Shown piece after piece: positions 1 through 4,426 of a stretch of 5,118 bases of DNA. The translations under genes and the position numbers were made by a program. Origin of the DNA: Candidatus Melainabacteria bacterium (GTDB taxonomy: Bacteria > Cyanobacteriota > Vampirovibrionia > 2-02-FULL-35-15). Numbering within the stretch: the first letter of the stretch is position 1; each line of letters opens with the position of its first letter. The DNA is taken from positions 1-5,118 of the forward strand of contig JAHFBD010000169.1 in assembly GCA_023250175.1 (NCBI GenBank), in the 5' to 3' direction. Under the pieces are notes generated by a model. That model worked only from the letters and a program-made list of their open reading frames with translations. It searched no databases and was not told the DNA's origin.

Positions 1-396
1 AATAGAGGTTCTAAAAAAGTAGATTGTATGTTTGCCATAGAATTTAATTTAAATGTAACCACGGTGCTTGATAAAAACAGTTATTTTTATTTAGATAAAA
101 ATCCACAAAAGAAAACTTTAAAGCCTGATTTGGATGCTGTTGAAGAGATAAATAATGTTAATCAAATATCAATTAAAAGTGATATAAGGAAAATAGATTT
201 GACAATTTCTACTAACAAAAATTGCAATATTTACAGATATCCTATTGAGCTATATTTGAAGGGAGAAGATTCTCAGAAAAACATTTTCCAAGGCACTACT
301 ATTTTGCTAAATTGGCCATTATTGTTAGAACCTGGTGCTTCCTGGGATGTATCAATTAAGCAAGATGTAGAAACCGAAATTGACATTGAGAATTGA
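1..396 (+). CDS. C-terminal fragment of a GH57-like alpha-amylase/4-alpha-glucanotransferase (DUF1926-like domain), 5' end outside window
   Basis: The frame is open from the first base and ends at TGA 394-396, giving 131 residues with no N-terminus; the ATG at 28 is probably internal. I see no catalytic residues, as expected if only the accessory beta-sandwich tail is present. The match is to the pattern of DUF1926, the C-terminal domain of many GH57 enzymes that disproportionate or hydrolyse alpha-1,4-glucans. A 'FAIEFNLNV' strand lies near the start (residues 11-19), followed by 'YRYPIEL', 'FQGTTILLNWPL' and 'LEPGASWDVSI' close to the end. The order R-[YF]-P-[IL], then Q-G-[TS], then W-P-[LV], then P-G-x-x-W is what I recall of bacterial members. 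The likely role is storage-glucan (glycogen or maltodextrin) metabolism in the cytoplasm. It is followed closely by rsmD on the same strand, so co-transcription is likely. The assignment is by motif memory only; another carbohydrate-active beta-sandwich is possible. Confidence 0.6.
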   Translation, partial: NRGSKKVDCMFAIEFNLNVTTVLDKNSYFYLDKNPQKKTLKPDLDAVEEINNVNQISIKSDIRKIDLTISTNKNCNIYRYPIELYLKGEDSQKNIFQGTTILLNWPLLLEPGASWDVSIKQDVETEIDIEN

Positions 397-404
397 AATT
401 TAAG

Positions 405-947
405 ATGAATATAATAGGTGGAAAGCTTAAAGGCAAAAAACTTGTAGGACCCAAAGGGTATTTTATAAGACCTGCTATGGCTTTAACAAGAAAGTCTATT
501 TTTGATACTCTGCAAAATATTATAGATAATGCAAGTGTTTTAGATCTTTATGCAGGAACAGGCATTGTGGGAATAGAAGCTTTAAGTCGTGGAGCTAAAG
601 AGCTTGTACTTGTTGATGCAAAGAAAGATTCAATTTCTTTAATATATAAAAATCTTAACCTGTGTAACTTGAAAGCAAAAGTAGTATTAGGGCGATTACC
701 AAAGGTTCTAGAAAATGAGATTTTTAAGGATAAACAGTTTGACCTAATATTTATTGATCCACCATATGGTAAAGAGGAGCACATTGAGAGAATCTTAGAA
801 TTGGTTGGTAAGAATAAATTAATTAAGTCTGGTGGTGTTATATCAATAGAATCAGAAATGAAAGCTCAGTTTAATATACCAAAGGACTTTAAATTATATA
901 AGGAGAAAAAACTAGGTAACACAAAAATAACTATTCTTAATAGTTAA
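405..947 (+). CDS. rsmD: RsmD, 16S rRNA (guanine(966)-N(2))-methyltransferase
   Basis: This 180-residue protein has the usual length and order of RsmD, which uses S-adenosylmethionine to methylate N2 of G966 (E. coli numbering) in 16S rRNA during 30S assembly. It opens with 'MNIIGGKLKGKKL', the typical M-x-I-I-G-G start. 'IRPAMALTRKSIFDTL' (residues 21-36) corresponds to the conserved RPT...R..x.F..L segment, though the usual Thr and Asp-Arg are replaced by Ala-Met-Ala. The SAM-binding motif I is 'VLDLYAGTGIVGIEALSRGA' (45-64), with acidic D71 at the end of strand 2. The catalytic motif IV is 'FIDPPYG' (116-122, DPPY at 118-121), which flips out and holds the target base. An in-frame TTG at 393 would overlap the upstream TGA, but ATG 405 gives the family N-terminus and is preferred. 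No strong Shine-Dalgarno sequence precedes either start. The gene lies 8 bp after the glucan-enzyme gene and 15 bp before the HadA-like gene. Confidence 0.93.
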   Translation: MNIIGGKLKGKKLVGPKGYFIRPAMALTRKSIFDTLQNIIDNASVLDLYAGTGIVGIEALSRGAKELVLVDAKKDSISLIYKNLNLCNLKAKVVLGRLPKVLENEIFKDKQFDLIFIDPPYGKEEHIERILELVGKNKLIKSGGVISIESEMKAQFNIPKDFKLYKEKKLGNTKITILNS

Positions 948-949
948 AG

Positions 950-955
950 TATAAT
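950..955 (+). promoter_or_regulatory. Possible -10 box (TATAAT) just upstream of the HadA-like gene
   Basis: A perfect TATAAT lies 7 bp before the ATG at 963, in the 15-bp gap after rsmD. Transcription from it would start at or within a base or two of the start codon, giving a leaderless message; this fits the lack of any Shine-Dalgarno sequence here. No TTGACA-like -35 box lies at normal spacing (927-932 reads ATAACT). The sequence is so AT-rich that a chance match is quite possible, and simple read-through from rsmD is the alternative. Confidence 0.25.
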
Positions 956-962
956 AATTCTA

Positions 963-1400
963 ATGTCAGTAGATACAAAATTTATAGGACGTGAATATAA
1001 TCCAGTTGCTTATGTGGTTGGTCAAGAAAAAATTAAAGAATATGCTCTTGCTGTTGGAGATTTAAACCCGCTTTATATTGATTCTGAGTTTGCAAAGAAG
1101 TCTAAATTTAGTGGTGTAGTTGCACCGCCGATGTTTGTTGTTGTCTTTGCAAAAGATGCGATGGAATTGCTTTTTGCTGATCAGGAATTAAAGCTAAATA
1201 TGAGTAGGCTGCTGCATGGAGAGCAAGAATTTAATTTTCATAAGGTGGTTAAATCGGGTGATACTATTGTGACTACAGGCAGAATCAAAAATATTTATCA
1301 GAAAAATAATAATGATTTTATAGAACTTGAAACAAAATCTTATAACCAAAATAATGAGCTTGTTGTAGATGGTTTGTGGATTTTTATAATACGTGCCTAA
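963..1400 (+). CDS. MaoC-like / FAS1-type dehydratase N-terminal domain protein, HadA-like non-catalytic subunit
   Basis: This 145-residue protein is a single hot-dog domain of the MaoC_dehydrat_N type, as in mycobacterial HadA and HadC. These are partner subunits of the (3R)-hydroxyacyl-ACP dehydratase of type II fatty-acid synthesis. 'VGQEKIKEYALAVGDLNPLYID' spans about residues 19-40, followed by 'FSGVVAPPMF' (49-58), the helix-and-loop region that lines the acyl tunnel in the family. The catalytic D-x4-H pair of active MaoC hydratases is half missing: D33 is present, but the His position is Y38. That fits HadA-type subunits, which bind the acyl chain while the partner catalyses. The obvious candidate partner is the HadB-like protein at 4429-4818. 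The start is the ATG at 963; no Shine-Dalgarno sequence is visible. The stop TAA (1398-1400) directly abuts the stop of der on the other strand. The substrate (ACP- or CoA-linked) cannot be told from sequence. Confidence 0.8.
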   Translation: MSVDTKFIGREYNPVAYVVGQEKIKEYALAVGDLNPLYIDSEFAKKSKFSGVVAPPMFVVVFAKDAMELLFADQELKLNMSRLLHGEQEFNFHKVVKSGDTIVTTGRIKNIYQKNNNDFIELETKSYNQNNELVVDGLWIFIIRA

Positions 1401-1437
1401 TTAGTTTTTTCTTTTGTTCCGAAAAACTAATTTTATT
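1399..1437 (+). terminator. Probable intrinsic terminator of the rsmD-hadA-like block, lying inside the 3' end of der
   Basis: The stem is AATTAG + TTTTT + C (1399-1404, 1405-1410 with one extra T, 1411) pairing with G + AAAAA + CTAATT (1421-1432), 12 bp with one bulged T and a 9-base loop. TTTTATT follows on the + strand. The hairpin begins within the HadA-like stop codon and extends into the last codons of der, so it does double duty as Der's basic C-terminal coding sequence (about residues 440-449). On the - strand no U-tract follows, so it would act less well for der. The stem is AT-rich, which lowers certainty. Confidence 0.5.
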
Positions 1438-2750
1438 GGACTTCCTGAGAAGTCAAATCTGCTTCGAATCTCTTTCTCTAAAAACCTTTCATATTGGGGA
1501 CTAATCATTTCTGAATCATTTACAAATAGTACAATTTCGGGAGGCTCTATATTTGCTTGAGTTGCATAATAGATTTTAAGCTGTTTGCCTTTTTTTGTTG
1601 GTGGTGATGTTGTAAGAATAATATCTTCAATTGCTTTGTTTAATTTTCCGGTTGAAATCCTTTTTTGATAGTTAGCAAACACTTCTTTTACAAGCCCCCA
1701 AATTTTATGAACATTTTTCTTTTCAAGGGCACTAGTCATTAGTATTTGAGAGTAATTAATGAAATGAAGTTTTGATAGTATGTTTTCCTGATGTCTGTTT
1801 ATAGTTGTTGAAGTTTTGTTTTCTATTAAGTCCCATTTGTTTGCTAGTATAATAGATCCCTTATTACGTTTTTTAATTACAGAGGCGATTTTTTGATCCT
1901 GGTCGGATATTCCTTCAGTACTATCTATTATTAATAAAACAATATCAGCTCTTTCAATAGCATTAATAGATCTCATGGTTGCATAACGTTCTATATTTGT
2001 AGATACTTTTGATTTTCTTCTTAAACCAGCAGTGTCAATAAGTATAAAACTATCTTTATCCATTGTTACCTTTGCATCTATACAATCTCTTGTTGTACCT
2101 GCTATCGGAGTAACTATTGATCTTTCTTTACCGACAAGACAGTTTAAAATACTTGATTTGCCAACATTAGGTTTTCCTAAAATTGCAATTCTAATTATAT
2201 TTCTTGTGTCTTCTTTAATCTGCTTTGAATGAGATGCAATTTCATCTAAAATGTCAGCCAACCCGCTTGAACCAGATAATGCTGAAATAGGATAAGGTTC
2301 TCCTAGTCCTAAAGAATAGAATTCATTAATCAGATCTAATTGTTTTTCTGTATCTATTTTATTTACAGTAAGAAAGATTCTTTTTTTATCTTTTATTTTT
2401 CTAAGATTAGAAGCTATTTTTTCATCCTGCGAGGTTATACCAGTTGTTCCATCTACAAGAAAAATAATGAAATCAGCATCTTCTGTTGCAATAAGAACCT
2501 GTTTTCTGATTTCATTAGTGATTTCATCCTTTATCTTTGACTTTTGGTCAATGCCACTTACTAAGCCTCCAGTATCTATTAAAGTAAGATTTTTATTGTT
2601 CCAGTTGAAATCTGAATATAATCGATCTCGAGTAACGCCAGGGACATCATCTACTATAGATTTTCTTTCCTTAAGTAGTCGGTTAAATAAGGTAGATTTA
2701 CCAACATTTGGTCTGCCAATAATTGCTATGGTTGTTTGATTATGTTTCAT
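1401..2750 (-). CDS. der: Der (EngA), tandem-domain ribosome-assembly GTPase
   Basis: This 449-residue protein is a full-length Der, an essential GTPase of 50S subunit maturation with two G domains in series and a C-terminal KH-like domain. G domain 1 has G1 'GRPNVGKS' (12-19), a G2 Thr in 'PGVTRD' (37-42), G3 'DTGG' (59-62), G4 'NKID' (130-133) and G5 'SALSG' (156-160). G domain 2 repeats this with 'GKPNVGKS' (192-199), 'AGTTRD' (217-222), 'DTAG' (238-241) and 'NKWD' (303-306). The last ~95 residues form the KH-like RNA-binding domain and end in a basic tail ('FRNKRKN'). No motif is damaged. The start is the ATG read at 2750-2748; there is no Shine-Dalgarno sequence, and a TATAAT lies 13 bases upstream. 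The gene converges with the HadA-like gene (stops abutting) and diverges from the RNase H fusion gene, with two repeat elements inserted in its upstream region. Confidence 0.98.
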   Translation of the reverse strand: MKHNQTTIAIIGRPNVGKSTLFNRLLKERKSIVDDVPGVTRDRLYSDFNWNNKNLTLIDTGGLVSGIDQKSKIKDEITNEIRKQVLIATEDADFIIFLVDGTTGITSQDEKIASNLRKIKDKKRIFLTVNKIDTEKQLDLINEFYSLGLGEPYPISALSGSSGLADILDEIASHSKQIKEDTRNIIRIAILGKPNVGKSSILNCLVGKERSIVTPIAGTTRDCIDAKVTMDKDSFILIDTAGLRRKSKVSTNIERYATMRSINAIERADIVLLIIDSTEGISDQDQKIASVIKKRNKGSIILANKWDLIENKTSTTINRHQENILSKLHFINYSQILMTSALEKKNVHKIWGLVKEVFANYQKRISTGKLNKAIEDIILTTSPPTKKGKQLKIYYATQANIEPPEIVLFVNDSEMISPQYERFLEKEIRSRFDFSGSPIKLVFRNKRKN

Positions 2751-2763
2751 AGTTTGAATTAAG

Positions 2764-2769
2764 ATTATA
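2764..2769 (-). promoter_or_regulatory. Possible -10 box (TATAAT) of der, inside the target duplication of repeat A
   Basis: Read on the - strand, 2769-2764 is TATAAT, 13 bases before the der ATG, which would give a leader of about 6-7 bases. The box lies within the 8-bp direct repeat ATTATAAC next to repeat A. It therefore predates the insertion, and the sequence upstream of it (including any -35 box) is now supplied by the repeat. At 17-bp spacing the repeat offers TTACGC, a poor -35. Chance occurrence is possible in such AT-rich DNA. Confidence 0.3.
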
Positions 2770-2771
2770 AC
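2764..2771 (+). repeat. 8-bp direct repeat ATTATAAC, copy 1 (target-site duplication of repeat A)
   Basis: ATTATAAC occurs at 2764-2771, 2936-2943 and 3118-3125, exactly at the outer ends of and the junction between repeats A and B. The next base after copies 1 and 3 happens also to be G. The 8-bp length agrees with the independent pair around repeat C. Confidence 0.8.
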
Positions 2772-2820
2772 GTTACTACCTAGCTAGCGTAATATTTCTA
2801 AGTAAACAACTTACAAGGTA

Positions 2821-2850
2821 AGATTTTATCCGATTTATTCGGTAAAATCT
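2821..2850 (+). other. Hairpin P2 of repeat A
   Basis: A 30-base hairpin of 12 bp with one bulged T and loop TTTAT. Its partner in copy C (4360-4389, opposite strand) has the same length, bulge and loop but different paired bases at six pairs, each compensated. See the finding on covariation. Confidence 0.85.
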
Positions 2851-2890
2851 GTAAGGCATTATAAATGACAGACTGGAAGCACTTTGGAAA

Positions 2891-2922
2891 GCCGGTTTTG
2901 GGAGTGTAGCGAAAAAACCGGC
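2891..2922 (+). other. Hairpin P3 of repeat A
   Basis: A 9-bp stem (GCCGGTTTT with AAAACCGGC). The loop can form a small apical G-C/U-G helix flanked by GA on both sides, i.e. a tandem G-A mismatch. It is shared with copy B (3073-3104), where the outermost pair is G-T instead of G-C. A run of Ts does not follow, so it is not a typical terminator. Confidence 0.7.
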
Positions 2923-2935
2923 GGTAGGTAGAAAC

Positions 2936-2943
2936 ATTATAAC
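2936..2943 (+). repeat. 8-bp direct repeat ATTATAAC, copy 2 (shared junction of repeats A and B)
   Basis: This single copy separates the right end of A (GAAAC) from the left end of B (GTTA). It serves as target duplication for both, as expected if one element inserted at the edge of the other or if the pair arose by tandem duplication. Confidence 0.8.
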
Positions 2944-3117
2944 GTTATTACCTCGCCAGTGTAATATTTCTAAGTAAATGACTTATAAGGTAAGATTTTA
3001 TCCCCCCAATTATAAGAAACTCGGTAAAATCTGTAAGGCATTATAAATGGTAGACTGGAAGCACTATGGAAAGCCGGTTTTGGGAGCATAGCGAAAAAAC
3101 CGGTGATAGATAGAAAC
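2944..3117 (+). mobile_element. MITE-like structured repeat, copy B (174 bp)
   Basis: Same orientation as A and about 90% identical to it outside the P2 loop. Terminal inverted repeats are more decayed (GTTATTACCTC against GTTTCTATCTA, 7 of 11). Hairpin P2 (2993-3032) keeps the 8-bp lower stem AGATTTTA with TAAAATCT, but its upper part is replaced by a 10-base-longer, C-rich loop. Hairpin P3 (3073-3104) is intact with a GCATAGC apical segment between GA mismatches. ATTATAAC flanks both ends. With 13 of 15 substitutions relative to A being transitions, and stem changes such as G-C to G-T tolerated, B looks like an older or relaxed copy. No coding capacity. B ends 60 bp before the RNase H fusion gene, so if transcribed it could be part of that gene's leader. 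Confidence 0.78.
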
Positions 3118-3125
3118 ATTATAAC
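3118..3125 (+). repeat. 8-bp direct repeat ATTATAAC, copy 3 (target-site duplication of repeat B)
   Basis: Third perfect copy, immediately after the GAAAC end of repeat B. Confidence 0.8.
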
Positions 3126-3177
3126 GCATATATTTGAAGACGTTATAGATAAAGCTTATCTGCAGTAAAATAACCAT
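3126..3177 (+). other. Remaining unique leader of the RNase H fusion gene, with small inverted repeats
   Basis: This is the only non-repeat DNA left upstream of the gene at 3178. It holds a 6-bp hairpin AGATAA-AGC-TTATCT (3147-3161). CGTTATA (3141-3147) is a perfect inverted match to TATAACG (3120-3126). A TTGAAG (3134-3139) is 17 bp from TATCTG (3157-3162), too weak to call a promoter. No Shine-Dalgarno sequence is visible before the GTG start. Confidence 0.35.
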
Positions 3178-4296
3178 GTGTCTATTAATATTACAGTTGG
3201 GACTAGTCAATATAAGGTTGATAAGTTATTTTGGGATAGAGATTCTTTATTTATAGATTTTGATGCTTACTGGTCAAGATTAGCTGCTCTAATCGCACAA
3301 AAAATTGCAGAAAATACAACGACCCATTGGGGACAATTTAATTTAGTTAGAACTCAGGCAATAAAAATTCTTGGTATTAATCCAGAAAATGGTGAGGTAG
3401 AGGAAGCAACTCCATTAAAGACTCTTCCTGTTTGTATATTGCATTCAGTATTAGCTCATGGATTAAAGTCCCTTATTAAGGATAAAACTTCAGGTGAATT
3501 AACTGTTTTATTTATGCAACTTATTGAAAAGTCCTTAAATGAATGTAAACAATATTTAAAGGATGCGATTGTTAGCAAAAATTTAATGATTATAAAAGAA
3601 ATAAATAAAAATACAAAACAAATATTAATTACAAATGATCAATGTACTAACAACGATCACTTTATTACTGAAGTTGGGATAAAAAATGATTTGGTTGAAA
3701 CATTATGTGAGGTTAATAAAGAACAGCTTGAAAAGATTTTAATAAACAATGCTGTTTTTATAACTTCAAATATATATTTAAGAGATTTTTATTCGAATAC
3801 GAAATGTAAAAATGTTGTGTTTGTTGAAAATATAGAGGATATAGAATTTTCAAAGCCTCAAGGAATAGAATCAGAACATATACTCATAAATATTGATGGT
3901 GCTTCTAAAGGAAATCCAGGACCAGCCGCTGTTGGGATTGTGTTCTATAAGTATAGTGGTAAAGATTGGAAAAATGGACAAAAAGAACCAGTGGAAGAAG
4001 TCTCTGAATTTATAGGAAATGAAACTAATAATATTGCAGAATATACAGCACTTATAAGAGCTGTAGAAATTGCTATTGAGAGAGGTTATAAAGATGTAAC
4101 CATTTGTTCTGATAGCGAACTAGTCGTAAATCAAATCAATGGAAAATATAAAGTGAAAGATGCAAATATAAAAACTCTTTTTGATAAAGCCTTCTTATTA
4201 GTACAAAAGATTCCTGTGTTTAAAATCATTCATATACCCAGAGAAGAAAACTTAAAAGCTGATAAACTTGCTAATAATGCTTTTAAGCTCGTATAG
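3178..4296 (+). CDS. Degenerate HAD-like domain fused to an RNase HI domain
   Basis: This 372-residue protein has two parts. Residues ~233-372 are an RNase HI domain with all four acidic catalytic residues: D240 in 'NIDGASKGNPGPAA', E288 in 'NNIAEYTAL', D312 in 'CSDSELVVNQ' and D362 in 'NLKADKLAN'. It should cut the RNA strand of RNA-DNA hybrids with Mg2+/Mn2+. Residues ~14-225 resemble a HAD-superfamily fold. 'KLFWDRDSLFID' (16-27) sits where motif I DxDGT lies (D20, D22, but S23-L24 replace G-T). A helical cap-like region follows, then 'QILITNDQ' (148-155, T152 as motif II), then a Rossmann-like 'NAVFITSNIYLRD' where motif IV acidic residues are lacking. Phosphatase activity is therefore doubtful. 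The start is GTG 3178; an in-frame stop at 3166 blocks extension and the next in-frame ATG is far inside. The ATG at 3176 is out of frame. The RNase HI call is firm; the HAD call is tentative. Confidence 0.87.
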   Translation: MSINITVGTSQYKVDKLFWDRDSLFIDFDAYWSRLAALIAQKIAENTTTHWGQFNLVRTQAIKILGINPENGEVEEATPLKTLPVCILHSVLAHGLKSLIKDKTSGELTVLFMQLIEKSLNECKQYLKDAIVSKNLMIIKEINKNTKQILITNDQCTNNDHFITEVGIKNDLVETLCEVNKEQLEKILINNAVFITSNIYLRDFYSNTKCKNVVFVENIEDIEFSKPQGIESEHILINIDGASKGNPGPAAVGIVFYKYSGKDWKNGQKEPVEEVSEFIGNETNNIAEYTALIRAVEIAIERGYKDVTICSDSELVVNQINGKYKVKDANIKTLFDKAFLLVQKIPVFKIIHIPREENLKADKLANNAFKLV

Positions 4297-4303
4297 ATTA
4301 TTC
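4296..4303 (+). repeat. 8-bp direct repeat GATTATTC, left copy (target-site duplication of repeat C)
   Basis: GATTATTC occurs at 4296-4303 and 4427-4434, exactly bracketing repeat C. The first G is the last base of the RNase H gene's TAG stop. Confidence 0.85.
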
Positions 4304-4316
4304 GTTTCTACCTACC

Positions 4317-4344
4317 GCTCGTTTCGCACTAATGCTCAACTCGC
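4317..4344 (-). other. Hairpin P3 of repeat C with two tandem GA mismatches
   Basis: Read on the - strand the helix is GC, GA/GA, GTT with AAC, GA/GA, GCA with TGC, and loop TTAG. The two GA/GA steps are tandem G-A mismatches, stable as sheared pairs in RNA. On the + strand the same positions are TC/TC, which would not pair, so the folded molecule is more likely the - strand one (the same element orientation as A and B on +). Confidence 0.65.
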
Positions 4345-4359
4345 TCTTCCCGGCATGGC

Positions 4360-4389
4360 GCTTTTTGGTGAATAAATCACACAAAAAGC
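4360..4389 (-). other. Hairpin P2 of repeat C
   Basis: Read on the - strand, GCTTTTTG pairs with CAAAAAGC (8 bp), a single T bulges, GTGA pairs with TCAC (4 bp), and the loop is TTTAT. Length, bulge and loop are identical to A's hairpin at 2821-2850, while six of twelve pairs are exchanged. On the + strand TTATTT follows the stem, so it may act as a weak terminator for the gene ending at 4296. Confidence 0.85.
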
Positions 4390-4426
4390 TTATTTATGTT
4401 CTTATATATTAGAGCTAGGCAGTAAC

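Larger units (their letters stand above)
2772..2935 (+). mobile_element. MITE-like structured repeat, copy A (164 bp)
   Basis: This is a short non-coding element bounded by imperfect terminal inverted repeats: GTTACTACCTA at the left and the complement of GTTTCTACCTA at the right (10 of 11 match). ATTATAAC flanks both sides. There is no ORF of note, so if mobile it depends on a transposase elsewhere. Hairpin P2 at 2821-2850 has an 8-bp lower stem (AGATTTTA with TAAAATCT), a bulged T, a 4-bp upper stem (CCGA with TCGG) and a TTTAT loop. Hairpin P3 at 2891-2922 pairs GCCGGTTTT with AAAACCGGC around a 14-base loop that itself contains GA...GA. The terminal repeats can pair with each other as a closing stem P1 with one A-A mismatch, giving a three-stem fold. 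Copy B next door differs at about 15 aligned positions, mostly transitions, plus a larger loop. An 8-bp duplication is known from several DDE families (for example IS256, IS6, ISL3 and IS66); no parent is assigned. Confidence 0.8.
4304..4426 (-). mobile_element. MITE-like structured repeat, copy C (123 bp, inverted relative to A and B)
   Basis: On the + strand the element starts GTTTCTACCTACCG, identical over 14 bases to the complement of A's right end (2922-2935). It ends with CTAGGCAGTAAC, the complement of A's left end with one change. Terminal inverted repeats match at 9 of 11. The interior is far more diverged and about 40 bp shorter than A, mainly between the two hairpins. Hairpin P2 (4360-4389) and hairpin P3 (4317-4344) are nonetheless both kept. 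It fills nearly the whole gap between two convergent genes: its left duplication begins in the RNase H stop codon and its right one contains the HadB-like stop codon. On the + strand P2 is followed by TTATTT and might help terminate the RNase H transcript. Confidence 0.8.

Noticed and set aside
393..404. TTG at 393 as the rsmD start, overlapping the upstream stop by TTGA
   Set aside because: The overlap is attractive for coupling, but family members begin M-x-I-I-G-G, matching ATG 405, and no ribosome binding site favours the TTG.
548..784. 78-codon open frame on the - strand opposite rsmD
   Set aside because: It lies entirely within a well-supported gene on the other strand, has no ribosome binding site and no recognisable protein pattern; it is a shadow of rsmD codon usage.
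2032..2739. Several 66-90 codon open frames on the + strand within der
   Set aside because: All are antisense to conserved Der motifs and look like reflected hydrophobic or low-complexity sequence; none has a start signal.
2851..2922. tRNA or tRNA-like gene within repeat A
   Set aside because: I tried to fit a cloverleaf around the GC-richer part; no acceptor stem, anticodon arm or T-loop sequence is present.
2772..3117. Tandem riboswitch or conserved leader RNA of the RNase H gene
   Set aside because: The pair of similar folded units upstream of a gene suggests a tandem riboswitch, but both are bracketed by 8-bp direct repeats and a third copy sits between two convergent genes, so a mobile repeat explains the distribution better. 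No known riboswitch core was recognised.
2764..3125. CRISPR array
   Set aside because: There are only three 8-bp repeats, and the 'spacers' are two homologous units of 164 and 174 bp, far too long and related to each other.
3134..3162. Sigma-70-like promoter TTGAAG - 17 bp - TATCTG before the RNase H gene
   Set aside because: The -10 half matches only three of six positions and such partial matches are common in this base composition.
3176..3178. ATG at 3176 as start of the RNase H fusion gene
   Set aside because: It is in a different reading frame; GTG at 3178 is the in-frame start. A sequencing slip here is possible but not needed.
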